DNA of 24,753 nucleotides from Bacteroidota bacterium (GCA_023392945.1 JAEWNB010000085.1:1-24753); one strand, 5' to 3'; shown: positions 7,665 through 16,270, counted from the stretch's first letter. A program made the numbers and translations. Notes: generated by a model not told the origin, from the sequence alone.

Positions 7665-10199
7665 ATTACCTCTGCTTTAATTCCGCGAAGTCTAGATCAG
7701 GAGTATTATGATTACTACAACGATTCTTACCCCGATTCGGCTATAGTTTATATTGTGGGAAACAGCACATGCAACGGCTATTTGGAAAATCCGCAGACAG
7801 GCTATCATGTCAATTTCGGCGTCGTTCGAGATTCCGTTACGGAAATAAAAATTCCCGAGAATCAGATAATGTGCAATTATTCGGATACGCTCCAAGATAA
7901 AGCAATTTATGTTCATACCGAATGTGATGTATATCTATTCTTACAAAGCAATAAAGGCAATGCGGATGCCCCCTGTCCAGAACCAAGTATTTATAATATA
8001 ATATCAAAATGTGAGCAAACCAATACCATTGCCATTTCTCCCATCCTATTGTTCGATAACAAAGTAATACTTTCCGGATTGGCAGATAAGGGTATTGTGT
8101 CAGTCATTGCGACGGAAGACAGCACTGTTATTACAATATGGGAAGATTATGAACAGGGAATTATAGAATCCATTCATACTTTACAAAAAGGAGAAATATA
8201 CACCTATTGGTTTTTTTATTCAGGAGAACAGTTTTATGAAAAAAACTGCCCAAAAAAAATAACTTCCAATTGTAAAAAGATTGTAGGTTATAGAACAACA
8301 AATGGCTATTGTCCTCCTATAACTCATTTTGGACAATATCATTATATTCGTCAAGTTAATTACAATCAAACCTTTGGAAGAAATTTTATATTACCCGATG
8401 CATTGGCTTTAACAAGAATCAGTTTTTTCTGGTTTGGGAGTGCTTACGATAATAATTCAGCAGTCATTTACGGAGACAATCCCCAATCTCAAAACGGATC
8501 GGCTCCCTGTGCACTTGCCTACATTCCCTCTTACAGGAGCAATTTTTCACAATCTGTTACCGACGGAGGATATATATTAGCTAATCAACCTGTCTATATG
8601 ATGCAATCTGGTATTAGCATTATGAATTTTTCTTCCGCTACTGAAATCTTTTTTGGCATGGAGTATTCGCCCAATTATTTACCTGCTGAGCGGCGGGTAA
8701 AAGAAACTGTTTTCCTTACACATTGTGATTTGCCACTTCAAGTGGATACTCTATACTCGGAACTCACAATTATTGTTTCTCCGGAAGGAATTCATTCCAC
8801 ATATCTTAATGACGAATTATTACCGGATACGCTTTTTCGCACTTTGCCCGGCATTGAAGACAGGTTTTATTATGCTCAGATTGCATACTGGGATCAAAAT
8901 ATTCCCGAATTATTGAAAATTAGAAATTCAAAAGGCTTTACGGCCAATCTTGAGCAAATCGGATACGCTCCTTACACATATTGGGACGGAAATTACGGAT
9001 ATCGACAAACTCGTACTTATTATTATTGTTCGCATTTGAATTCGGGAGGCGTGGCAAGTTACTTGGATGAGTATGACATTCCGCCTGTAAGGTGTGTCGG
9101 AGATACTTTTCTGTTATATGCCACCAATAATTATGAGCATTATGCCACAGACTGGCTGATAAACGGAACGGAATATTTGAATACCGATACCGTTTCTCTT
9201 TTTATTCAAGATAGCGGACAGGTGGATGTACGTTTGATTATTCATACGGATTGTCCTGATACAATATACCGAACTTTTCAAATAGAAATACCACCCATTA
9301 TAAGCCACTTGGCAAGCGATACTTCTCTTTGTTCAGGAGAATCCGTCAGTGTCATCTCTCCCAATGCAACTCAATATTCATGGTCAGACGGACGCCAAGG
9401 AGCTTCCGTTCCGTTCACAGAATCGGGAACTTATACAGTCACTGCTTCCAATAGTTGTTATCTCCAAGCCGTGGATAGTATTCGTGTTTTTGTTTATCCT
9501 CCCTTGACGGTCAATCTGGGAGAAGATACCGCCCTCTGCAGTCTGATTTCCTTGTTGCTGGATGCCACCAATCCGCATGCCGTCAGCTATCAATGGCAGG
9601 ATCAGAGCACCAATGCCACCTACACCGTCATGTACGATGGCCAATATTGGGTTATTATTCACGATCCCTGTACCGGCAACAGCGACACTGTCAATGTGCT
9701 CTATCTGGAACCCATTGCACTCGATTTGGGCAATGACACCACCCTTTGCAACGGAGAAGAACTCTTGCTAAATGCTTCCGCACCCTATTGCGACTACCTG
9801 TGGCAGGACGGCAGCTCCGACTCCATCTATATTGTTCGTTTTTTCGGGGAATACAGTGTCAGTGTCTCCAACCTTTGTTTCAGTAATCAGGACACCATTA
9901 CCGTCGGCTATGAAAGTTGTGATTTAACGCTCTATATTCCCAACAGCTTCACTCCTGATGGCGACGGCATCAACGACTACTTTCAGCCGCAGTTCAACCA
10001 ACCCGAGATGATCAGAAGTTATACCCTCTACATTTACGACCGCTGGGGAGGCTTGCAGTTCCGCAGTCAGGATTTGAACCACTGCTGGGATGCTCACGGC
10101 AGCTTGTCCGGAGTATATATTTATCTCATCGAATATCAGGGAGAAACCGGCGGCAAGAAAATTGCCAAAGGAACCGTAACGGTCGTAAGGAAAAATTAG
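7566..10199 (+). CDS. Large T9SS-exported surface protein with Ig-like repeats and CHU_C domain (paralogue 2)
   Basis: An 877-residue secreted protein with the same plan as its upstream neighbour: identical signal peptide and NAGRDFW, an IgGFc-binding-like N-terminal region (DVYLFLQSN and VSVIATEDSTVITI), a linker domain (STYLNDELLPDTLF), Ig-like repeats at about 578-643, 645-716 and 717-788, and a CHU_C type B sorting domain from about 789 to the end. The first 33 residues and the last two repeats plus CHU_C are nearly identical to paralogue 1. The roughly 600 residues between are homologous only at low level, with many length differences, and have cysteine-bearing patches unique to this copy (for example NADAPCPEPSIYNIISKCEQTN). 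It is likely exported by T9SS and retained on the surface. The 22-base purine-rich gap to the upstream stop suggests co-transcription. The ligand and the reason for the divergence are unknown. Confidence 0.85.
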   Translation: MKKIYFLTGLLLGYLVNCFAQFPEQTNAGRDFWITSALIPRSLDQEYYDYYNDSYPDSAIVYIVGNSTCNGYLENPQTGYHVNFGVVRDSVTEIKIPENQIMCNYSDTLQDKAIYVHTECDVYLFLQSNKGNADAPCPEPSIYNIISKCEQTNTIAISPILLFDNKVILSGLADKGIVSVIATEDSTVITIWEDYEQGIIESIHTLQKGEIYTYWFFYSGEQFYEKNCPKKITSNCKKIVGYRTTNGYCPPITHFGQYHYIRQVNYNQTFGRNFILPDALALTRISFFWFGSAYDNNSAVIYGDNPQSQNGSAPCALAYIPSYRSNFSQSVTDGGYILANQPVYMMQSGISIMNFSSATEIFFGMEYSPNYLPAERRVKETVFLTHCDLPLQVDTLYSELTIIVSPEGIHSTYLNDELLPDTLFRTLPGIEDRFYYAQIAYWDQNIPELLKIRNSKGFTANLEQIGYAPYTYWDGNYGYRQTRTYYYCSHLNSGGVASYLDEYDIPPVRCVGDTFLLYATNNYEHYATDWLINGTEYLNTDTVSLFIQDSGQVDVRLIIHTDCPDTIYRTFQIEIPPIISHLASDTSLCSGESVSVISPNATQYSWSDGRQGASVPFTESGTYTVTASNSCYLQAVDSIRVFVYPPLTVNLGEDTALCSLISLLLDATNPHAVSYQWQDQSTNATYTVMYDGQYWVIIHDPCTGNSDTVNVLYLEPIALDLGNDTTLCNGEELLLNASAPYCDYLWQDGSSDSIYIVRFFGEYSVSVSNLCFSNQDTITVGYESCDLTLYIPNSFTPDGDGINDYFQPQFNQPEMIRSYTLYIYDRWGGLQFRSQDLNHCWDAHGSLSGVYIYLIEYQGETGGKKIAKGTVTVVRKN

Positions 10200-10220
10200 G
10201 AAAAAAAAAAAACAGATCAT
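9495..10220 (+). repeat. 3' repeat shared by the two paralogues (copy 2)
   Basis: Second copy of the block at 6839-7567, including the post-stop run of 12 A followed by CAGATCAT. The match ends at 10220, which marks the right edge of the ancestral duplicated unit. Confidence 0.9.
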
Positions 10221-10390
10221 TTAGGATGCTCTTTCGCGCCATGGGATTGGAGTGAAAACACCGCAAAGGCGGGGGCTTTGGGGCACAGGGAGCGGAAGAG
10301 CGATGCCTGTAGAGACGCAAAATCTTGCGTCTCTACAAACAGTTTCATTTCTCCCAGCTCCAAAGGGGCGCCCAAAAAAAGTTCTGCATA
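10221..10390. other. GC-rich spacer, possibly a dispersed repeat element
   Basis: About 170 bases much richer in G and C than anything nearby (GCGCC, GGCGGGGGC, GGGGCGCCC), lying exactly between the end of the duplication and the gcvT promoter. A perfect hairpin sits near its centre, and the flanks are weakly symmetrical (TTGGAG at about 10239-10252 against CTCCAA at about 10359). The overlapping minus-strand open frames here do not look like proteins. Its composition and central hairpin resemble non-coding dispersed repeats; copy number cannot be seen from one window. Confidence 0.45.
10308..10337. repeat. Perfect 13-base inverted repeat with 4-base loop
   Basis: TGTAGAGACGCAA (10308-10320), loop AATC, TTGCGTCTCTACA (10325-10337). 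It would fold into a very stable hairpin on either strand. There is no T-run after either arm, so it is not a classical intrinsic terminator, though it could still act as a bidirectional transcript end between the surface-protein genes and gcvT. From memory, similar GTAGAGACG hairpins are common dispersed repeats in Bacteroidetes and cyanobacteria; not verified. Confidence 0.8.
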
Positions 10391-10392
10391 AT

Positions 10393-10410
10393 TTCGACTA
10401 AAATGTCGAA
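10393..10410. promoter_or_regulatory. Operator-like inverted repeat upstream of gcvT
   Basis: TTCGAC-N6-GTCGAA forms a perfect 6+6 palindrome whose centre lies about 20 bases before the -7 box at 10418, over the place where the -33 element should be. That geometry fits a repressor or activator site for a dimeric regulator. The regulator is not encoded in the window. Confidence 0.4.
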
Positions 10411-10417
10411 TTAATGT

Positions 10418-10425
10418 TATTTTTG
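10418..10425 (+). promoter_or_regulatory. Bacteroidetes -7 box for the gcvT operon
   Basis: TATTTTTG is a perfect TAnnTTTG match and is followed by CA. It lies 41 bases before the gcvT start. No TTG stands at the -33 position, where the palindrome with TTTCG is found instead. Confidence 0.55.
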
Positions 10426-10466
10426 CAAAATAGAAATTCAAAACAACATTTTAAAATATTATAGTT

Positions 10467-11558
10467 ATGAAAGAAACAGTTTTCAAAGAAAATCATGAAA
10501 AATTTGGAGCAAAGATGGTTGAATTTGCAGGTTTTTATATGCCTGTTCAATATGAAGGACTCACAGCAGAACATTTACATGTAAGGTCAAAAGTAGGCGT
10601 ATTTGATGTATCTCACATGGGAGAATTCACTGTTAAAGGTCCAAAAGCATTAGAGCTCATTCAATATATAACCAGCAATGATGCTTCGGCGCTATGGCCC
10701 GGAAAAGTACAATATTCCTGTTTTCCGAATGGAAAAGGCGGAATTGTTGACGACCTGTTGGTTTATAATCTTGGCGAAAACGACTATCTTCTTGTGGTTA
10801 ATGCAGCCAATATTGACAAAGATTGGGCATGGGTAAAGAAGCAGAATGAAAAATTCGGAGCAGAGATTGCCAACATTTCTGACGAGATATCACAATTGGC
10901 CATTCAGGGACCTCTTGCACTCAAAGCCATGCAGAAGTTGACCGACACCACTGTTGTTGATATGGAATTTTATACCAGCAAAGTACTCACTTTTGCAGGT
11001 ATTCCAAACATTCTTTTTTCCACCACAGGTTATACAGGAGCCGGTGGATGTGAAATATATTTCAAAAATGAAGACGGAGAAAAAATATGGAATGCCGTTT
11101 TTGAAGCAGGCAAAGAATTTGACATCAAACCAATAGGGTTAGGTGCCCGCGATACACTCCGTCTGGAAATGGGATTCTGTCTTTACGGACATGAAATTGA
11201 CGACACCATCTCCCCTATTGAAGCCGGACTGGGTTGGATTACTAAATTTGTTGACCATAAAAACTTTATTGACAAAGACTATATGCTCAAACAAAAAGCC
11301 GAGGGACTTAAACGCAAATTAGTTGGATTTGAAATGATTGACCGTGGAATTCCGCGTCTTGAATATAAAGTTTGCAATGCTCAGGGAGAAGAAATCGGCA
11401 TTGTACGTTCAGGAACTTTCGGCCCCTCCCTCAACAAGTCGGTTGGAACTGCATGGGTAAAAACCGAATATTCTAAAATGGATTCAGAAATTTATATTGA
11501 AATCAGAGGGAAGTTAGTGAAAGCTATGGTAGTAAAGATGCCCTTCTATAAAGGATAA
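10467..11558 (+). CDS. gcvT: Aminomethyltransferase, glycine cleavage system T-protein
   Basis: 363 residues, the normal length. GcvT takes the aminomethyl group from the lipoyl arm of the H-protein, transfers its carbon to tetrahydrofolate to give 5,10-methylene-THF, and releases ammonia; it acts in the cytoplasm. The family is shown by FAGFYMPVQYEG (about 20-31), DVSHMGEF (about 47-54), GGIVDDLLVY (about 91-100) with the invariant folate-binding aspartate at D95 or D96, STTGYTGAGGCEIYF, GLGARDTLRLEMGFCLYGHE and TSGTFGPSL-like RSGTFGPSLNKSVGTAWV near the end. The start ATG at 10467 gives the standard N-terminus with no excess. It leads an apparent operon: guanine deaminase begins 12 bases after the stop. 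The gcvH and gcvP partners are not in the window, as often in Bacteroidetes, where gcv genes are scattered. Confidence 0.96.
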   Translation: MKETVFKENHEKFGAKMVEFAGFYMPVQYEGLTAEHLHVRSKVGVFDVSHMGEFTVKGPKALELIQYITSNDASALWPGKVQYSCFPNGKGGIVDDLLVYNLGENDYLLVVNAANIDKDWAWVKKQNEKFGAEIANISDEISQLAIQGPLALKAMQKLTDTTVVDMEFYTSKVLTFAGIPNILFSTTGYTGAGGCEIYFKNEDGEKIWNAVFEAGKEFDIKPIGLGARDTLRLEMGFCLYGHEIDDTISPIEAGLGWITKFVDHKNFIDKDYMLKQKAEGLKRKLVGFEMIDRGIPRLEYKVCNAQGEEIGIVRSGTFGPSLNKSVGTAWVKTEYSKMDSEIYIEIRGKLVKAMVVKMPFYKG

Positions 11559-11570
11559 ACAACCACCTCA

Positions 11571-12041
11571 ATGTACGATAAAAAGTTTATGATGGAAGCC
11601 ATAGCCCTGTCTCGTCAATGCCTTGAGACAGGGCTTGGTGGTCCTTTTGGGGCTGTAGTAGTCAAAGACGGGGAGATTGTAGGCCGTGGCAGAAACATGG
11701 TCACGAGCAACAATGATCCCACTGCCCATGCCGAAATCAGTGCCATCAGAGATGCCTGTAAAAATCTGAAAAGTTTTCAGTTGACAGGTTGTGAAATCTA
11801 TACCAGTTGCGAACCTTGTCCCATGTGTCTTGGAGCCATCTACTGGGCAAGACCATCAAAAGTGTATTATGCCGCCGGTCAGACGGATGCCACAAAAGCC
11901 GGGTTTGATGACTCATTCATTTACAAGGAATTCAAACTTTTGCCAACTGAGAGAGCAATTCCTGCCATACAATTCGACCGAGAAGAAGCAGTTGCCATTT
12001 TTGATGAATGGATTCAATGGAATGACAAAATAAACTATTAA
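11571..12041 (+). CDS. guaD: Guanine deaminase (cytidine deaminase fold)
   Basis: 156 residues, the same length as the Bacillus subtilis guanine deaminase and strikingly similar to it throughout. It hydrolyses guanine to xanthine and ammonia in purine salvage or catabolism. Zinc site: H53 and catalytic E55 in TAHAEISAIRDAC, with C83 and C86 in SCEPCPMCLGAIYWARP. Other residues tied to guanine specificity are also at their Bacillus positions: N42, D114 in GFDDSFIYKE, and a final tyrosine (residue 156), which in the domain-swapped dimer closes the partner's active site. This makes guanine deaminase much more likely than tRNA-adenosine deaminase (TadA), which lacks the GFDDSFIYKE and C-terminal Tyr features. 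It sits between gcvT and an M16 peptidase, with gaps of 12 and 18 bases, so is probably co-transcribed. Confidence 0.92.
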   Translation: MYDKKFMMEAIALSRQCLETGLGGPFGAVVVKDGEIVGRGRNMVTSNNDPTAHAEISAIRDACKNLKSFQLTGCEIYTSCEPCPMCLGAIYWARPSKVYYAAGQTDATKAGFDDSFIYKEFKLLPTERAIPAIQFDREEAVAIFDEWIQWNDKINY

Positions 12042-12059
12042 AACAATAAAAACAGCAAT

Positions 12060-14966
12060 ATGAAAAAATACAATTTATTTCTCATCATAACCTTCATTCT
12101 CTTTTCCTTCAGCAATCTGTTTGCGCAGAAGGTTTACCAATATGAGACCGTACCAAACGACCCTTTAAATGCCAGAATTTATACTTTAGACAACGGCTTA
12201 AAAGTATATCTTACCGTTTATAAAGATGAACCCCGCATTCAGTGTTATATTCCGGTAAAAGTCGGCAGTAAGAACGATCCGAAAGAGACCACCGGCTTAG
12301 CCCATTATTTTGAACACATGATGTTCAAGGGAACTCCAAATTTCGGGACCACCGATTGGGCAAAGGAGAAACCGATGATTGAGGAGATTGAAAGATTATT
12401 TGAAGTTTACCGCATTCAAACTGAAAAAAATAAAAGAGACAGTCTTTACCACCTCATTGACAGTATTTCCTATCAGGCAAGCAAACTATCCATCCCCAAT
12501 GAATATGTTAAAATGATGAAAGCCATTGGTTCTGAGGGCACCAATGCAGGCACCTCCAATGACTACACCGTTTACATTGAGAACATTCCCTCCAACCAGT
12601 TAGAGAAGTGGGCAATAGTTCAGGCAGACCGCTTTTTGCAGCCGGTGTTAAGACTTTTCCATACTGAATTAGAGACCATTTACGAAGAGAAGAACATGTC
12701 GTTGACCAATGACGGAAGAAAAGCCAACGAAGCCATGTTACAGGGGCTTTATCCAAATCATCCTTACGGGCAACAGACTACCTTAGGTTCCCAGGAGCAT
12801 CTCAGAAATCCCTCTATGAAGAACATCAGAGACTTTCATTCAAAATATTATGTTGCCAACAACATGGCAGTTTGTCTCTCGGGAGATTTTGACTTTGATG
12901 AGGCAATTGCCATCATTGACAAATATTTTTCCATCCTTCCCAATCGTCCGGTAGAAGGTTTAAAAATCACTCCGGAAACTCCCATTACACAACCTGTCAT
13001 CAAAGAGGTTGTCGGGTTAGAAGCAGAGAACGTTCAAATTGCTTTCAGAATCAACCAACCGGCCAACTCAAAAGAGATCTATTTGCTCAGAATGTTTGAC
13101 AATATCTTGGCAAACGGCAAAGCAGGCTTAATAGACTTGAATCTAAATCAGAAGCAAGCACTCTTTTCTGCCTCCGGTTATCCATACATTTTATGTGACA
13201 ACTCTTCTTATGTTCTTTATGGCAAACCCAAAACAGGACAGACGCTTGATGAAGTAAGGGATTTATTACTTGCCCAAATTGAATTGGTAAAACAGGGCAA
13301 ATTTGAAGACTGGCTCATCGGAGCGGCAATTAACAATCTCAAATTAAGCGAAATGCGACAATTAGAGAGCAATTCCTCCCGTGGCAGAATGCTGGCAAAT
13401 GCTTTTCAAAATAATATTCCGTGGGCTGAAGCTGCCCATTCAATTGATTTCTACACAACCATTACCAAACAAGACATTATTGACTTTGCCAATAAATATT
13501 TCGGCAACAATTATGTCATGGTATATAAAAGACAGGGTCAACCTGAGGATGTGGTTAAAGTCAACAAACCTGCCATAACCCCCATTGAAGTCAATAGAGA
13601 AGCAGAGTCAGATTTTTTAAAGAACTTCCAGGCGAGCCAACCGGCCTCCATTGCACCGGTATTTGTTGATTTTGAGAAAGAAATCACCTTCAGTAAATTA
13701 AATAAGATTAATGTATATTATATTCAGAATAAAGAGAATAAGACATTTAACTTAACCTTCAGATTCAAAGTCGGAGAGCTCAACGAACTCAAGCTGCCCA
13801 TAGCCTTGGATTACTTTGATTATTTGGGAACAAGCAAATATTCCCCGGAAAAAATAAAAGAAGAGTATTATCAGTTGGCATGCAATTTAAGTACCAGAAG
13901 CTCCGATGACAACTCCGCAATCACCCTAAGTGGTCTCAGTGAAAACTTTGAAAAAGCCTTACAACTCACCATTCATTTATTAGAAAATGCACAACCCGAC
14001 GAAGCTGCTTTAAAGAACATGGTGGGAGACTTGCTAAAAAGCAGAAAAGATGCCAAGAGCAATCAAAATGCTGTTTTAAATGCCCTCGTTGCATACTGTG
14101 AATATGGTCCCGAGCTAACCAAATACATGCTTTCCGAAGAACAGCTCAAGTCATTAACCGCCGAAGAACTCATTGGCATGGTAAAGCAATTAATGACCTA
14201 TGAGCCCGAAATACTCTATTACGGCCCAGAGAGCAAGGATGATTTTTTAAAGAAAATCTCCAAAATATATAAAGCTCCGAAAAAGTTTGCCGAGCCCCAA
14301 CCTGCCAGAATATTCCAAATGTTACCTGTTACTGAAGAGAAAGTATTCTTTGCTCCTTATGAAGCAAAGCAAGCGCGTTTGGTATCTTACAGTCGGAGCC
14401 AAAAATTCGATCCTCTACTCTACCCTATCATCAACATGTACAACCAATATTTTGGGGGAAGCATGAATGCCATTGTATTTCAGGAAATGCGTGAAAAACG
14501 ATCCTTGGCATATACTGCTCAATCAAGGTTTATCATTCCATCAAAAGCCGATGAATACATGTATAATTACTCTTATATTGCCACCCAGAACGACAAAATT
14601 GTGGATGCTATTGAAGCTTTTAACGAACTCTTCAATCAAATGCCTCAGGCAGAAAAGGGCTTTACTTTAGCAAAAGAAGCCGTTAAATCAAGCATAGAGA
14701 CCAACAGAATTACCAAATTCAGCATACTCGACACTTATATTCGCAACAGAGAATTGGGATACAATTACGATTATCGTCGTGACATTTATAATTCCGTAGA
14801 TAAATTCACCTTGGCTGATGTCATCAATTTCAATCAGAAATATATAAAAGACCAGCCCAAGACTTACATGATTTTATCTAAAGAATCAGAAGTAAATTTT
14901 CCGTTGATTGAAGAAAAGATCAATAAAGTCACTCATTTAACTCTTGAGGACATTTTTGGATATTAA
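12060..14966 (+). CDS. Secreted M16-family zinc metallopeptidase (two-unit, pitrilysin-like)
   Basis: 968 residues, the length of tandem (fused) M16 enzymes. A signal peptide (MKKYNLFLIITFILFSFSNLFAQ) sends it to the periplasm. The inverted zinc motif HYFEH is at residues 82-86 within GLAHYFEHMMFKGTP, so the first half is catalytically competent; the third ligand glutamate is expected in ELETIYEEKNM (about 203-213). An insertion of about 60 residues (about 100-165) separates the motif from GTNAGTSNDYTVYIENIP. The second half lacks an HxxEH but keeps the substrate-positioning stretch EMREKRSLAYTAQSRF (about 808-823), as expected for the inactive partner half of the clamshell. Such enzymes degrade medium-sized peptides. 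It is the third gene of the gcvT transcription unit and ends tail-to-tail with the CorC-family gene, the stop codons overlapping. Confidence 0.93.
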   Translation: MKKYNLFLIITFILFSFSNLFAQKVYQYETVPNDPLNARIYTLDNGLKVYLTVYKDEPRIQCYIPVKVGSKNDPKETTGLAHYFEHMMFKGTPNFGTTDWAKEKPMIEEIERLFEVYRIQTEKNKRDSLYHLIDSISYQASKLSIPNEYVKMMKAIGSEGTNAGTSNDYTVYIENIPSNQLEKWAIVQADRFLQPVLRLFHTELETIYEEKNMSLTNDGRKANEAMLQGLYPNHPYGQQTTLGSQEHLRNPSMKNIRDFHSKYYVANNMAVCLSGDFDFDEAIAIIDKYFSILPNRPVEGLKITPETPITQPVIKEVVGLEAENVQIAFRINQPANSKEIYLLRMFDNILANGKAGLIDLNLNQKQALFSASGYPYILCDNSSYVLYGKPKTGQTLDEVRDLLLAQIELVKQGKFEDWLIGAAINNLKLSEMRQLESNSSRGRMLANAFQNNIPWAEAAHSIDFYTTITKQDIIDFANKYFGNNYVMVYKRQGQPEDVVKVNKPAITPIEVNREAESDFLKNFQASQPASIAPVFVDFEKEITFSKLNKINVYYIQNKENKTFNLTFRFKVGELNELKLPIALDYFDYLGTSKYSPEKIKEEYYQLACNLSTRSSDDNSAITLSGLSENFEKALQLTIHLLENAQPDEAALKNMVGDLLKSRKDAKSNQNAVLNALVAYCEYGPELTKYMLSEEQLKSLTAEELIGMVKQLMTYEPEILYYGPESKDDFLKKISKIYKAPKKFAEPQPARIFQMLPVTEEKVFFAPYEAKQARLVSYSRSQKFDPLLYPIINMYNQYFGGSMNAIVFQEMREKRSLAYTAQSRFIIPSKADEYMYNYSYIATQNDKIVDAIEAFNELFNQMPQAEKGFTLAKEAVKSSIETNRITKFSILDTYIRNRELGYNYDYRRDIYNSVDKFTLADVINFNQKYIKDQPKTYMILSKESEVNFPLIEEKINKVTHLTLEDIFGY

Positions 14967-16246
14967 TCTTCCGGAATTTTAGAAAAGAGGAGCTTATCGA
15001 TTCTATTGTGATCAATATCCACAATTTCAATCTTATAGCCCATAAACTCAAAAGAATCCCCAATTTCGGGGATTTTTTCTATTTTATCAAGGACAAAGCC
15101 CGCAACCGTTGAATAGTCAATCTCTTCAAAATCAAGTTCAAGACCTTCCACCACATCCAGCAGTACTTCAATTGGGGCATCCCCATTAACCAGGATTGAT
15201 TTATCCTCACGTACCCAGAGGTCAGGTTCTACAATCTCTTCTTCTTCAGGAATTTCTCCCACTATATTTTCAAAAATATCGTGCAACGTAACAATTCCTT
15301 CAATAGTACCAAATTCATCAAACACCAGGCAGAAATAGTTTTGCCGTTTTCTAAATTCATTCAGAATATCTTGGGCATCAACACTTTCAGGGAAAGCTAT
15401 TGGTTGATCCAACAGTTCTTCAATCTTAAAATCCTTATGAGTATAATTTTGTATCAAAAATTCCTTAATACTCAAAACCCCCAAATAGTCATCAATATTT
15501 TTATCACAAACCAGCACTTTACTACTTTTGAATTCAAGTAGTTTAGCAATAAATTCATCATGAGGCATATTAATATCAATCCATTCTATTTCAGAACGGT
15601 GAGTCATAATATGTTTCGCTTTTTTATCAGAAAAATAGAAAAGATTTTCATGAATTTCATTTTGGTCTTCTTCAATAACACCGGTTTTCGAAGCATCCTT
15701 GATAATATGACGGAGTTCATATTCGGTCATATTAATATCGGAATGAGTTATTCCCAACATCTTACTAATTAATCTGGTAGTCATTGCCAGGAGCAAAACC
15801 AGCGGATAGAATAATTTGGCAAAAAAATAGATGATTGGCGCAACCCGAACCGCAAGTTTTTCAGGGTTGGAGAGGGCAATAGATTTAGGGACCAGTTCTC
15901 CAATGACGATAGCAAAAAAAGTAATAATTAAAATTGACAGAATTGCTGCTAACTGATAATCATAAGGAGGTTGCACATTCATCAGATTAAACAATGGCGT
16001 AATATATTTAGCCACACTTGTACCTCCATAAAAACCGGTAATAAAACTCACCAGGCTGATTCCAATTTGTATGGCAGACAAGAACTTTTCAGAATTATTT
16101 TGCAGTTTAAGAGCATATTTAGCTCCTTTTTTCCTCTCATCAACCATTAATTCCAAACGCATTTTTTTTGCTGAGACAAGTGCAAGTTCACTCATCGCAA
16201 AGAAACCGTTTATTAATAACAATAAGAAAATAATAATGAATTCCAA
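14963..16246 (-). CDS. CNNM/CorC-family transporter-like protein with CBS pair
   Basis: 427 residues. Order: CNNM (DUF21) membrane domain at about 1-180, with hydrophobic segments at about 1-20, 55-75, 97-120 and 135-157 and the conserved MSELALVSAKKMRLE and VIGELVPKSIAL; a CBS pair at about 205-325 (HIMTHRSEIEWI ... NYFCLVFDEFGTIEGIVTLHDIFENIVGEI); a C-terminal CorC_HlyC domain at about 340-420 (GFVLDKIEKIPEIGDSFEFMGYKIEIVDIDHNRI). Family members are linked to magnesium/cobalt efflux and to haemolysin-C annotations; some Bacteroidetes paralogues (GldE) serve gliding motility. This one lacks the usual gld neighbours, so I leave the role open. It follows the small membrane-protein gene by 24 bases and converges on the M16 gene. 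Confidence 0.93.
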   Translation of the reverse strand: MEFIIIFLLLLINGFFAMSELALVSAKKMRLELMVDERKKGAKYALKLQNNSEKFLSAIQIGISLVSFITGFYGGTSVAKYITPLFNLMNVQPPYDYQLAAILSILIITFFAIVIGELVPKSIALSNPEKLAVRVAPIIYFFAKLFYPLVLLLAMTTRLISKMLGITHSDINMTEYELRHIIKDASKTGVIEEDQNEIHENLFYFSDKKAKHIMTHRSEIEWIDINMPHDEFIAKLLEFKSSKVLVCDKNIDDYLGVLSIKEFLIQNYTHKDFKIEELLDQPIAFPESVDAQDILNEFRKRQNYFCLVFDEFGTIEGIVTLHDIFENIVGEIPEEEEIVEPDLWVREDKSILVNGDAPIEVLLDVVEGLELDFEEIDYSTVAGFVLDKIEKIPEIGDSFEFMGYKIEIVDIDHNRIDKLLFSKIPED

Positions 16247-16270
16247 AGTAAAAGATTTTAAATATTAAAA

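Noticed and set aside
4862..10199. Transposon or phage origin of the paralogue pair
   Set aside because: No transposase, integrase, target-site duplication or terminal inverted repeat surrounds the pair; the repeats are direct and consist of the genes themselves.
10217..10441. Short minus-strand frames in the GC-rich spacer (10126-10320 and 10217-10441)
   Set aside because: They cross the perfect hairpin and overlap each other; no protein family is recognisable and the region is better explained as a non-coding repeat.
11571..12041. tRNA-specific adenosine deaminase (TadA) for the deaminase
   Set aside because: The zinc motifs alone fit, but the GFDDSFIYKE segment, exact length of 156 and terminal tyrosine match guanine deaminase instead.
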